Origin: Azolla caroliniana
Lineage: Eukaryota > Polypodiophyta
Direction: 5' to 3'
DNA length: 64,000 nt
NCBI GenBank assembly: GCA_043228905.1
Contig: JBHGNT010000017.1
Location: 14,508,001-14,572,000, forward strand
Shown here: positions 33,401 to 45,464 of the stretch, in pieces
How positions within the stretch are numbered: position 1 is the stretch's first letter
Layout: each line of letters opens with the position of its first letter
Position numbers and translations under genes: made by a program
The notes under the pieces: generated by a model
What the model saw: the letters and a program-made list of their open reading frames with translations, nothing else
Database searches by the model: none
Told to the model about the DNA's origin: nothing

Positions 33401-36400
33401 TTTACAGGAAAAAACACCACCCTGTAAATTCAACACCTGGTAGATACTTACAGAACTCATATATATTATAAGAAACACATCTTACCTGCTTTGCACCCAG
33501 TACTAGTGGTATTAGACATTCTGGTTCTGTTGCTTGAGTACTCTCATCAATTAACACCTATATGAAAGTCAACTAAACCTAAAGATCTGATGACAAGCAT
33601 AATTTTTCAGTTTTACACTAACACATCCCACTCACAGACCTGTCGAAACCTAAAATTGAGAAGCCTTGGATCTCCAGCACCGACACATGTACAACAGATA
33701 ACGTCTGCACTTTGTGCGATCTCTCGCTCAGTTGCCCTTTTTAGTGCCTTGTATTTCTTCTCATCAGCACTGGACAGCTCACCTAAAATTTCGAACGCAA
33801 TCAAGTAACCTGTTGCAAATTTATAGTGAATGCAGTGGTAGATGGATAGTTATCAAACCTTGTTCATCTTTCAAGAGTTGTAATTTGTGAAGCTCGCTTT
33901 TCTCAGAAGTATCCAAATGCCTCACCTGTTCATGGGGGAAATGCAACTTTAATTTAGACTTCTACCTAGCCCACTTGGTTTCCTTTAATTATGTCATTCT
34001 TTCAAGAAAACTCATTTGACAGAAGATAATGACCTGATAATGTAAAGTCAGATGTTCCACAGGAGAACTAACTGCCTCTCGAGACTTTGCACATAATCTG
34101 ACTACCTGGGATACCGAAAGTTTTAATGGAAAAACAACACGGGAAGTGAAACGCCCATTAATTTTTAAAGAAAATACCTTCAATCCAGTAGCACTTATCT
34201 TCTCTGAAAGTTGGTCCACTGCAACATTACTTGGGGCACATACTAGGACCTAAATGATGCAAGTACTTAGTACACAAACCATCAACATAACAAAACAAAA
34301 TAAAATATAAAACCAAAAATGAAAATAAATGCAATTACTTGTCCTTGGCCTTGCTTAGCAAGGTGATACACAATAGCTGCAGATGTAACAGTTTTCCCAG
34401 TCCCAGGTGGACCTTGTATTAAGCTGACTGGTTTTTGTAGCACACTCTTGACAGCATAAACCTACAAACAGCGGCTATGTTAAGAAATTCAAGTTACCAC
34501 ACGGTGTCCACCACAGTGCATGATTTTATTTCAGACCAACGTAAACTTCTCTTCACAAGACCAAAATATCGAAGTTTATATTAACTACTGCTGATAAAAA
34601 ATTGTAAGGAGATTGCCAATTTGTGAGTTGCCGAGTATTGATCTGCCTAAATAACGACTTCTTGGAGACCCCCCACTTATTACCATTTGAAACTCTTAGC
34701 TCCTTTGACCATTCCATTAGAAAATCATAAATACATGTACCAAAACATTAAATTTCAAACTTCCCAAGCAATATGCATTGAATCTATGTCTATGTGAAGG
34801 AAGTCACTGATTGATTCGCTTAACACACATACATTTACATCATAAAAAACCAAGAGTTCAAAATTGAAAACATAAACCCTATATGACAAACAGATGGACC
34901 AATATTTAAGGAAAGCTAAAAGTTGAAAAAACAGAAACTGGATGTGGATAAAACAAGAAAAGACTAATGACTTTGGACATATCTGATATGTAAGTGGCAA
35001 ATGCGAAAAGAAATGTATTTGATTGATAGCAACCTGTGACGCATTCAATTCTGGAAGCCCTGGTGCACCAAACCGGCGAGGTAAAGTATTGCGAATCAAT
35101 TGTGCTTCAACATCGTGCCCTAATAATCGGTGATAAATGTACCTGCAGAAGTACATCACATATTACATCATGTTTAATTGCACCTTAGCACAGGACATTG
35201 ATTGCAACATTAATCATAAAACTTACCCGCTAACACTGGTATCATCTACAGCAAGGGTTTTCATAGCTGTCTGCATTCTATCAAAACTTGTGCTCTTCCA
35301 AACAAAGTCAACGCTGAAATTGTGACTCACATCAATTGGAACACCCTAGCAAACAACAATTCTCAATACAGAGCCTAAATTCTTTGGGGATTGCATATGA
35401 TTTAGGAAAGCCAAGTTACCTGGCTTGCTCTCAACTCAAGGGCAACTTCCTCCTGTGCAGTTAGTTTGATCTGCATAATTACAAGTTACTTAATAAGATG
35501 GCCAATCAAACTCATTAATCAAGTCAGAAATTTGAGAATGATGCTTTGAAGATTAGTTTTCGATACTATTTGCATCAGCTATTTTCAGGTTCCAAGATCA
35601 GTGTTTTATAGAAACTACAAAGCTATTTTCTGCATATTAAGATGCCCAGAGCAGCAAGCATATCACTAACCTAAACTTAAACATGTTAAAATAAATCAAT
35701 TTCACAATTATCTACAGTTACACAGGAATCTTACCACATGGCCAACAGACTGCCATGGTGCATGTGTGCTGTCTCCCGGATATCGTAAACGTAATTCATC
35801 ACCAGGAACAAGTCTCAATTCATTGTCTTCCTGGTAAAAAAAGACATTAGCATAAAAAGTTAAAATAATAAAGAGCTTTGGAATAAACAGAGCACATGTA
35901 TTGCCCATTAGCAAAACAGAACATTGTACATAGTAACACGGACCTAAAACCTCTCGATTTGGCCTTAATATTAATGCACATAAGTGCTGAGAAAAACTTA
36001 ATTGAATTTCTTCCAATCTAGGATGTTGCGAATCTTTCATAGCTCTTAATAAGGCAGAAAATTTCAAATTCACAAAATTCAGTCCAATGACTTGACTGCC
36101 CCCGTACCTTTGGAAAAACAAAATAGGCCACGCGCTTCTTGTTGAGGCCAACATCCCAGCGCACAACTATATTGTCTTTGCTTTGTGATTCTTTCATCAT
36201 CTGACAGTACATGGTTCGCAATTAGCTTCTCAAACATAGTGAAATAAAAACACATTACACCAATTCTATACATAATACTACCTTATCATAATCTGCCTCC
36301 AGCTTTACCAAAGGCCCAAACACATTTTGATACTGCAATATAATAGAATAACAACTGCCCATCAGATTAAATTTCTCATTTCATAGTTCAAGCCTCCCTA

Positions 36401-39400
36401 TGTCTTCCAGTGTATAAATTTAAAAACTAGAAAGACATAACCCTATCCTGTGTATAAATTTAAAAACAAACATCAGTTCTTGCCTGGTAAGCTTCTTCAT
36501 ACTTCAGCGCTACAGGTTGCGGCTCATCATCTACTCCTGGCTTCTCCAAATCTTCAAGGGTTGCATCAGGATTTGTTTTCCAAAGTTCCTCAACCTTGTT
36601 TATTTGTTGTGCGCTTATTTGTCTGGCTCGGAGCTGTTCCTGCTCAGTAGGCACCTGTAGTGTACCATATGAAGTAGAGTGTTTTCATGTTAACATTACG
36701 TAGACTCTAAATCCAATACATGAAGTTCACAGGTGTATATATCAACTTCTTTGTTTACAAGAGAATGTTGTACATTTAGACTTTTTAAAATCGACACTAA
36801 CCTTCACAAGCCACTGTAAAAAGCAACGATCATCAATCAATGGTTGCCATTGACTGAGATCCCAGTTCATATCCTTCAATGCCCCAACATTCAGACAGGG
36901 CTCACGACATAATAGCACGACAACACTCTCTGATTTCGCAGATATAAAACCAAGGAGAAATACATTCCTGCACCCACAATTATAGCACTCCAGTGTAGTT
37001 TCTCCAAGTGGACTATCTTTGTGCAGACACACTTCTTTGTGCTTCGCTCGAACCTGCAAACATATCGATAAACTCAATTTAAGATTACCCACAAAGTGTT
37101 CTATGAATTTTAGAAGCATTATCTCCTTGCTTTCCAAGAGAACGTCTCAATGTAGAAGAATAAATGAAACACCAGAAAACCTACAGGTGCATTAGCTTTA
37201 GACAATATTTAGGAAAACAACTGAGAAGACTCTTTACCATCTTGCTCATTAAGAAACAATTAATCCCAGTAGTGGAAGACAACAGCTCTCAAAATAAGGA
37301 TGTGTCACAGACATCAGGCATGAGGACATTCAATATCAAATACTCGTATCCCATTTAATTTTACCATGGAACACAAAAGGCAATATTAAGTGATAGATTT
37401 CTAGGGCTACAACTAGTACATTTGTTACCAAAATTCTAGAAACAATTATTCAATGTAAGGTTATGAAAGCCCTGTTTTACCTGCTGACCCATAAGAAAGT
37501 TATATTTCTAAGCTCCATTGACACTGCCCAGGCTTTCTGGCAGCCAGCTAATGTAATGGCGTATTGAATCAATATGAGGAATCTGTACATCTAAATTGAC
37601 CAGCCATATATATGCAAGACAATGCCTTGCATGGCTTGTATGTGAATAACTATGGCTTTATAAAAAAAAATGAAGACAAGCATGTACAACTCAGAAAAGA
37701 AAAACAATATTTAGATAGACATATAAGAAGACAATTCTGAACACTAAAGTTCATAGGATGTCTTTGAAGCAAAATGATGGGTTTAAATTTAAAAATTGTC
37801 TCAGAACTAGTCTATTGAGACGATTCGAAATTCTAGTCCAGAAACCTAATCCTTAAGATGTATAGCAATATATAACAATCCAGAAAATACCCTGACAAAT
37901 ACAGGTTCAGCTAGAGATATACAGTGAAAATAGACTCATATTCTCCATCACTAATACTTTAGAGAAACACAGAATAGACATACAGTGAGTAATCCGAGCT
38001 TGTTGGATATATTTATGTTCTCCTTTATTACTACTGAAGAAGACAATTTCACGAAAGCAGAGCTGGCAATGACTGAATTTATTCAATAAAGACAGAAAAA
38101 AGTTTCTGGAATAGAGTTATATCCTCCTGTTTTCGATGGCAAGCAACACAAACCAAGCTCAGAATGACAATTTTATCAGCTAAGGACAGGAATAATGACT
38201 ACTTGATACAGTGGGCCAAAACTAAAACTAAAAACCGATGCTGAAACTATTAAGAATCAGAAGCAGGAAAATACATATCAATACACAAAAGAAAAAATAG
38301 CTGGTGATAGAACTCAGCGCAATAACTTATAAGATGATTGGCAAACCAGAGGCTAGGAAAAACACACGTACACCACAAACGTAGAGCTAGATTGAAAACC
38401 CTTCGGTTCTAGAGACCAAACCCTTTCAATATTTAAACCTTTAAAGAGGGAAAACAGATGCTATCCATCTTCAAAAAGAGATCAAATGAGGAAAGAACTA
38501 ATGTATGACTGATTGTATGACAACTAGAACAAAGGAAAAAGACACTGCCTTACACACAAACACACCATAGAATCCTCTGATATATGAGAACAATAAGAAA
38601 GAAAGAAATGCATCTTTTAACACTAATGGACAACAGTAAATAACAAGACAACGGATCATAACACTGACTTCCTGTAGAATCATACATAAGATGATTGGTG
38701 GTGATATGTGAAACAAACAGATTCTGAGTTAAGACAAAATACATCTATTCACAATAACAAGCTGAGTACAGAAGTAGTATTACCAGATGATTGACGATGT
38801 GTGAGCCAGACGTATTTCCTCTAGAGTTGCAGAACCATTTGCGGCAAGCAGGGAAGTTGCATCGAACAATACACGCAGGATTATGGATTCCACAGTATTT
38901 GCAAGCATGTTCAGGGAGGTCCCTCTTCGAATACTCATGAGCATCGTCGTCATGAGTATCCTCGAAGGCGAGCTCACTGATGCCGGTGGATATGGCAGAA
39001 ATATGCTGCTGCTGCTGCTGGCTCATACTCAGGCCGGAATTAGGGTTGAGGTTAGGGTTAGGGTTAGGGCTGAGGCTAGGGTTGGGGTTGAGGTTGAGGT
39101 TGGGGTTAGGGCTAGGGTTACGTGCAGAGGATGGATCGATGAGGGAAGGATCCATGGAAAGGGAGGCGAGGTCCGAGGTATGGGAGAGAAGCTCGTGTGC
39201 ATCAGGGAGGTGGGGGTGGAGGTTCCAAGCTGCAGGAGGGGGAGGGGGCAAAGGGGGAGGATAGTCGAAATCGTCTCCCTGCGTGTTGAATTCCAAGAAG
39301 GTGTAAGCATCAGAGGAAGGATCATAGAGGCCTCCTACTCCTCCTCCTCCATTGTTGCTGTTGCTGTTGCTGTTGCTTGTGGTGCTGCTGCTGTTGTTGT

Positions 39401-39440
39401 TGTTTCTGTTAGAGGTGGGGGAGACGGCTTGTTTCGCCAT
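30424..39440 (-). CDS. UPF1: UPF1 RNA helicase, nonsense-mediated mRNA decay (29 coding exons)
   Basis: ATP-dependent RNA helicase that binds stalled terminating ribosomes with UPF2/UPF3 and triggers decay of mRNAs with premature stops; it acts in the cytoplasm. The exons join in phase to 1308 residues, close to other plant UPF1 proteins. Residues 1-170 are low complexity around the conserved [10 protein letters not shown]. The Cys/His-rich UPF2-binding domain begins at [14 protein letters not shown] (about 175) and continues in exon 2. Helicase motifs: GPPGTGKT (550-557), VLIDEST (693-699), VQYRMHPAL (760), [11 protein letters not shown] (886) and [10 protein letters not shown] (920). The C-terminal 330 residues are Gly/Pro/Gln-rich with many SQ sites, as expected for phosphorylation by SMG1-type kinases. 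The start is [10 protein letters not shown]; the frame is also open upstream. No break was found, so it is probably functional. Confidence 0.97.
30424..39440 (-). other. UPF1: UPF1 exon map
   Basis: Coding exons 1-29: 38784-39440, 36802-37053, 36484-36654, 36282-36332, 36108-36200, 35735-35830, 35420-35470, 35227-35345, 35034-35142, 34339-34461, 34178-34249, 34034-34105, 33859-33925, 33640-33782, 33486-33557, 33271-33399, 33027-33182, 32787-32900, 32607-32705, 32448-32525, 32234-32368, 32054-32128, 31839-31974, 31374-31744, 31219-31281, 31014-31085, 30804-30935, 30616-30723, 30424-30534. They total 3927 bases, a multiple of three. All introns are GT-AG except introns 3 and 20, which begin GC. 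The intron 15 acceptor (CCTGTAAAG) was chosen because it keeps [13 protein letters not shown] aligned with the family. Intron 1 (37054-38783) is the longest and contains nothing recognisable. Confidence 0.9.
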
Positions 39441-39675
39441 GGCTGCTCTGTGTATGTATGTATGTTCGGATGTATCTCTGTGTATGTATCTGCGTGGGGA
39501 GGAGAAGAAGCAGAAGCAGAAGAAGAGCTCGCTATGTCTGTGTCTGTGCAGAAGAAGATGAAGATGAAGATGAAGAAGAAGAAGAAGAAGAAGAAGAGAA
39601 GAGAGAGAAGGACTGTTTTTATTTGTTCCTTGTTTTGCACGGAGACAATATACATACATACATATGTATGTAAAA

Positions 39676-39712
<37 letters not shown>

Positions 39713-39797
39713 GAATGAATGAATGAATGAAAGAAAATGAGAGAGAGAGAGAGAAGGGTTTCACACTTGTCCGCCCAAACTCACACAACAACACCAC
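39441..39797 (-). promoter_or_regulatory. UPF1: UPF1 5' UTR and leader, low complexity
   Basis: Purine/pyrimidine-rich leader: CT and CTT/CAT runs at 39558-39605, an (AG)n run at 39680-39710 and ATTC repeats at 39712-39730, read on the minus strand. Such pyrimidine-rich leaders are common in plant housekeeping genes. The frame of the main ORF has no stop back to 39797 and includes upstream in-frame ATGs. A short out-of-frame upstream ORF also starts near 39660. No clear TATA box was found. Confidence 0.5.
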
Positions 39798-40401
39798 ACA
39801 CAGGGTAGGATAGGGCAGGCTAGGGCGGTTTCATCACCATCACCTCACCTGCAACAAGGCAGGCTAGGGCGGCTTCATCGGCATCACCTGACCTGCAACA
39901 GGTACGGCCAAGGCGGCTTCATCGGCATCACCCGACCTGCAACAACACGGGCACTGTCCACGAAGACGGACAAACCTGAAAAAAGTATCATTGTCAAAAG
40001 TCTATATGTATGCTAAATGTGGTACAGCGGAAAAAGTTACGTAAGTGTTTGATTAGCTTCAAGTACAAAATACTATATCACAAACCACATTGCTGGTATG
40101 CTAGTAGACATGTATGCTAAATGTGGTACAGCGGAAAAAGTTACGTAAGTGTTTGATTAGCTTCAAGTGCAAAATACTATATCACAAACCACATTGATGG
40201 TATGTTATGTACATGGTGGTGATCATTGCTTAGTTGAGAAGGAGTGCGACAAGCATGCTTCCATTCTGATGATGTTCCATTTGTTAATTTATTTTAACAT
40301 GCAACCATGATATAGGATCTCGTACATGGTGTGGTTCGATGTATGTTTTAAGTCAATGAGTAACGATTATTCCATTAAGCTTAAGGTTGAGCATTGCAAC
40401 T
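39798..40401. other. Upstream of UPF1: two short tandem repeats, no gene
   Basis: Three 43-bp units (TAGGGCGGCTTCATCGGCAT core) lie at 39815-39943. A 104-bp direct duplication lies at 40006-40109 and 40110-40205, beginning ATGTATGCTAAATGTGGTAC; the copies differ by a few bases. The rest is AT-rich flank of element B2. Confidence 0.75.
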
Positions 40402-40787
40402 TGTTAAGAGACAAGCTCAACATCGGCCGGTTTGGCTGAAGAAGCCGAGGTCCGGATCGGTTGGGACCGATCGGTTAGGCCGAGTGCGTAAACCGGGAGG
40501 TCGTTAGGAAAGATATTCCGTGAGGAATATATTTGGGAGTTAGTGTAGGAGCTCTTAATGAGCATTGAAGTATTGTCAGTACTTCAGTCAGTCCTTCTAG
40601 GGCTTGTATAAAAGTGTTCACTAAGCACGTCTTATGTACAAACTGAGCACTATTATTGAATATAGTGTTTTGTGTTTCTCTCTCTGTCTCTCCCGCGTAT
40701 ACTGCGTAAGCCCAAGCTCTCCATTAAACCTGAGTTTCCTCTCTTCTGTTCGGTCTTCATACTTGCTTCCGCACATTTCTTTTTACA
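40402..40787 (+). repeat. B2 5' LTR, 386 bp
   Basis: TGTTAAGAGACAAGCTCAAC at the start, TTTTTACA at the end, TATAAAAG near 40608. The primer site TGGTATCAGAGCGCGAGG follows at 40788-40805. Confidence 0.95.
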
Positions 40788-40859
40788 TGGTATCAGAGCG
40801 CGAGGGTTGAGAACCTCTCTGCAGCCGACACAGCTTGACGAAGAAGAACGAGAAGAACG

Positions 40860-41640
40860 ATGGATAGAGGCATGGCGAGCTCGCTTCCAACATAGAAGCT
40901 CAACAGAACCAACTACGCGTCTTGGTCCTACAAGATGCACCAGTACCTGCTCGGGCACGGCTACTGGAGTTATGTCGAAGGAGCTAATGACGCGGCACCC
41001 GAATCGACACACAGAGACTTCCCGTCGTGGGAGCAATTGGCGAGTAGGGTACTATACTGCTTCGCATCGTGTGTGGGCGAACAACTATTGAGCTATGTTC
41101 GGGATGCAAAGACGCCGAAGGGTGTGTGGGAAAATCTGAAGAAGATTTTCGCCACGAGCACCACAGCCAGGAAGCTTCAGCTCCGACAGGAGTTGAGCAA
41201 CCTATGACAACGCGACTTGTCGGTGGCGGACTATACCTTAAAGATCAAGGATATCTGCGACTCCCTCGCCTCCATAGAGGTGAACATCGAGGAGAGCGAG
41301 ATGGTCCAGATCTGTCTCAGAGGTTTGGCGTCGAAGTTCGGAGCGTTTCGAATGGCTGTGTGTACCCGGGAGAATACGCCGTCCTTTTTTGACTTATAGT
41401 CAATGCTCCTGGTAGAGGAGAATCACGCGGGTGCGTCTACAAGCACGCACACCGACAATAGAATGTTGTACGCGGAGGGAGATAGGCCCCGTGGACGTGG
41501 AGGATGAGGCGAGTCGGCGCGCAATGGAGGCGGCCGACGAGATCAAGGAAGAAGGCATCGAAGTGATGCCGACAGCAACTCCGGACCCTCCGGAAACAGG
41601 GGAGTCGAAGCGATGAGAACCGGCAAGGGAAGTCCATCGC
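40860..41640 (+). pseudogene. B2 gag
   Basis: Starts MDRGMASSLP and is stopped by TAG at codon 12. The frame stays readable past TGA (41205-41207, a CGA codon in B1) and TAG (41397-41399, CAG in B1) through the Gag core KLQLRQELSNL and CLRGLASKFGAFRM. A frameshift near 41610 separates it from the zinc knuckle (CWYCGKKGHKESEC). Confidence 0.85.
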
Positions 41641-43763
41641 GGAGTGTTGGTACTGTGGCAAGAAAGGCCACAAGGAAAGTGAGTGCTGGAAGAAGCGTGC
41701 CGATTCGGAGAGAAATGGCTCCAGAAATACCGACAAGGGAAATCGGCAGCAATCGCACTACGCCGAAGACTCCGGGAGAGCCGGAGAAGGGTCTGTCTTC
41801 GTGACGAGACACGAAGCAAACTCAATGAAACAGAGCACCCCGAGATCGGGCGAGGTGTGGTACGTAGACTCCGGCGCGTCAAACCACATGACGAGCCATA
41901 AGGAGTGGTTCTCGTACCTTGAAAAACCGATACAACCGTGTGATTGCGCAAGGGCGCAAAGACAGGAGGATTTTCATCCTCGACTCCACTGACGGCGGCA
42001 CCGCAATGTTCGCGAAGGGACAAAAGACCGAGTCGGACATCGACTTGTGGCACAAGCGGATAGGCCACGTCAACCACCAACGGCTTCAAGATCTGCAATC
42101 GAAACAGGTAGCATTCGGATTGCCCAAATTTAGTGGCCGAAAGGCACAAATTTGTGAAGCCTGCCAGCTCGGGAAGCAACACCGATTTCCTTTCCCCAAC
42201 GAGCGAAATCGGAGCCGGAATAAGCTCGACCTTATACACTCCGATGTATGGGGGCCGACACAAAACGTTAGTCTTGGCGGGAGCTGATATTTCGTCTCCT
42301 TCATCGACGACCACACGCGGCACACGTGGATCTACCTCATTGAGAGGAAGAGCGAGGTCTTCGACTGTTTCCGGGACCTCAAAGGGTTCGTGGAAGCCGA
42401 AACGGGACGAAAGATCAAGTGCTTGCGGTCAGATGGCGGGAAAGAGTACTTTTCCGGTCAATTCAACGGTTATCTACAACAAATGGGAATTCGACGCGAA
42501 TTCAGTTGTAGATACACGCCAGAGCAGAACGGCGTGGCCGAGAGAAAGAATCGGTCAGTTGTGGAAGCGGCACGGGCAATGCTGGAGGAGAAGAGCTTGC
42601 CCAAGTTCTACTGGGCCGAGGCGGTAAGGACCGCGGTATACATCCAGAACCGGATCGGAGAAAAAGTGTCGGCGCACGAGCTATATTTCGGAACGAAGCC
42701 GAACTTGCGACACTTGAGGGTGTTCGGTAGCATTGCGTATGTGCATGTACCGAAGGAGAAAAGGAGGAAGCTGGACGCAAAGGCCGAGAAGTGCATCTTG
42801 GTCGGTTACTCGGACGAGCAGAAGGGTTATAAGTGTTATAACCCTCGCACCAAACAAGCGCGTGTCAGCCGCGGCGTTGTGTTTGACGAGTCCGCGTCCT
42901 GGTACCTGCCCCCGACTCGGAACCCCAACTCCAATCCGAGCTCTGACGATGAGGTCAGCGAGGCCGAGATGCCTCCGGATGAGCCCGAAATCAAGACCCG
43001 CGAAGAGAGTCCGATTTCACTCCGATTAAGTGGACCGATTGGACGACTGAGTCGGTACGACCAGTCCGATGAAGAGCCGGCGAGTAGTGGAGACTCGGCC
43101 GCGCATTCCCCGCGCAGGAGGCCGAGGAGACAACTTACGCGCAAAGAGAAAGGGAAGAAGAAGGTGTCGGATTCCGGCACGGATAAGAACGAGTCAGACC
43201 GACGCGAGTCCGACTCCGAGGGAACCGGTGACGGGACTTTAAAGGTGAAGTTCGCGTCGACCGAGAAGGCCTCGACATCAGCTGATGTGAGATTACGCCG
43301 ATCTACCCGCCAAAAGAACCCAGTTGTGTGGTTCGGATACAACGAGTACGTGGCGCATCATTATGCGTACATGACCCGTGTAGCAGAAGTGCGTGAGCCG
43401 GAGAGCTACGCAGAAGCGGCTAAAGACGCGAATTGGCGTGCCGCAATGGAGGAAGAGATGCACGCATTGGCGGAGAACGAGACCTGGGACCTGGTTGACG
43501 CACCGAAGGGTGTGAAGCCGATCGGGTGTAGGTGGGTGTACAAGGTCAAGTACAACACCGATGGCTCGGTCAACCGATACAAGGCTCGGATGGTGGCAAA
43601 GGGCTACGCGCAGAAACACGACATCGACTACGATGAGATGTTTGCGCCGGTCGCGAAAATGACGACCGTCCGTGTTTTGCTCGCGGTAGCCGCGGCCAAG
43701 GGGTGGCACTTACATCAGATGGATGTAAAGAATGCGTTCTTGCAAGGTGACCTTGAGGAATAG
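41641..43763 (+). pseudogene. B2 knuckle-protease-integrase-RT N-terminal half
   Basis: Protease YVDSGASNHMTSHKEWF is followed at about 41937 by a deletion of roughly 200 bp relative to B1, removing the end of the protease. GAG_pre-integrase (LWHKRIGHVNHQRLQ) and integrase follow; TGA at 42286 replaces an Arg codon in GGSRYF. From 42390 the frame is open for 457 codons: EQNGVAERKNRS, the acidic linker, and RT to FLQGDLEE, then TAG at 43761. Confidence 0.87.
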
Positions 43764-44934
43764 GTGTACATGGTACAACCCCCCGGATTTCACTCTAGAA
43801 CGAACTCCTCGGCAATATGCCGACTGAAAAAGTCCCTTTACGGACTGAAGCAAGCCCCGCGTGCCTGGAACGCGAAGATCACGCAACAACTGCGTCGGTT
43901 GGGCTTCGTCACGTCAAAATCGGACTCTTCCTTGTTCATCTGGAAAGGTCGACTCGGACCGGTTAGTATTTTACTATATGTTGATGACTTGGTCATCACC
44001 GGCGCTGACCTAGGTGAAATCGACCGCGTGAAGCTCCAGCTTGCGGCATCGTTCGACATGAAGGATCTGGGGGACCTTCATTACTTCCTCGGGATCGAAG
44101 TGATCCGTACCCCCGAAGGCATATTGATCAACCAACGTCACTACGTGCTGAGTATGCTCCTCAAATTCGGGATGGCCGACTGTAAGTCCGTCTCGACTCC
44201 TCTGGACAGAACCATCAAGCTTTGTCCCGATACGGGAAAGGTATGCGACCCGACGAGGTTCCGACAAATTGTCGGTAGCCTCATATACTTGACCATCACC
44301 CGACCCGACCTGAGTTATCCGGTCGGCGTGATCAGTCAGTTCATGGCGCGACCTACCGAGGAGCACCTTCAGTGTGCGCAACATGTACTGCAGTACGTAA
44401 GCGGCACTAAGGACCACGGACTGCTATATCGGACCGGTGCAACTGAGTTGTTAGTCGGCTACACCGATGCTGATTGGGCTGGCAACGCCGCCGATCGTCG
44501 ATCCATGTCCGGATACGCGTTCTCCCTCGGGAGTGTCGCGATCGCGTGGAGCAGTAAGAAGCAGCCGACAGTTGCTCTGTCGAGCACTGAAGCTGAGTAC
44601 CGAGGAGCAGCTGTCGCGACATGTGAAGCCATATGGTTGAAGCGGCTACTTAAGGACCTGCAAGAGGAGGTGTCAGATCCGACGACGCTCTACTGCGACA
44701 ACCTCAGCAGCATCTAGCTCGCGAAGAACCCCGTCTTCCACGCACGGACCAAGCACATTGAGGTGCACTACCATTTCGTCCGTGAGCGTGTCCTTTCCGG
44801 TGAAGTCGAACTTCAGTACGTTCCGACGGATCGGCAGACTGCTGACATCTTCACCAAGCCTCTTGGTCTGGACAAGTTGCAGCAATTCTTAGGTGCGCTC
44901 GGGTTGCGTCACCTCGACGTGCCAAACTTGAGGG
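43764..44934 (+). pseudogene. B2 RT C-terminal half and RNase H
   Basis: Continues the same frame: [16 protein letters not shown], active site ILLYVDDLVITG, RNase [31 protein letters not shown] and YCDNLSSI. TAG at 44715-44717 stands where other copies have CAG. The frame then runs through ADIFTKPLG to NLRGR at the first polypurine tract-like site. Confidence 0.88.
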
Positions 44935-45464
44935 GGAGAACATTCCCGAACGACCAAGCAAGGCAACAGGAAAGGAGCGGAGACCGCGACACCGAGTCGG
45001 TTGACAAGTTCGACATCGGATTGGCTGAAGAAGCCGTTGGCGAACCCGCGGAAAAGTTCGGAAGCGGATAGAAGGGGAGCAGCCGAAGGAGAGAGCCGAA
45101 GCCAACCACGCATGAGGGAGATGACGCCATCGAGGGTGAGAAGACCGAAGACGAGTTGGAGACAGCCAACTCGGACGAGAGCGAAAACCGATCGGAGGTA
45201 GCCGAGTCGGTTCGGATGTTTGATTCAGACACGCTGAATCAACCGAGGCCCAAGCGGAAGAAAAGGCAGCAGGAGAAGCGTCAACACCGCAACAACAGAA
45301 GAGCTGATAAGGGCCGCATGAGCAGACAAGCTGACCGGAAGGGTCGAAGCGCGCGGAGTCGAACAGGTCGAGGAGCGCGAGCGAGGCGTGAAGCCAGGAG
45401 GAACCGAAGCTGTGAGCCCGAGGATCCCGAAGAGCCTCAAGTTGAGCTTGAGGGGGAGTGTTGA
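44935..45464 (+). pseudogene. B2 C-terminal pol extension
   Basis: Same frame as RNase H, one stop (TAG 45069-45071). It has an acidic middle (EGDDAIEGEKTEDELE), a Lys/Arg cluster (RPKRKKRQQEKRQHRNNRR), and the end RTGRGARARREARRNR shared with B1. It ends EPQVELEGEC with the stop inside the LTR. Shorter than in B1 and lacking the Cys/His cluster. Confidence 0.65.

Noticed and set aside
38883-39722. Plus-strand ORF of 279 codons opposite UPF1 exon 1
   Set aside because: Val/Arg/Lys low-complexity product, the shadow of the conserved UPF1 exon and its pyrimidine-rich leader.
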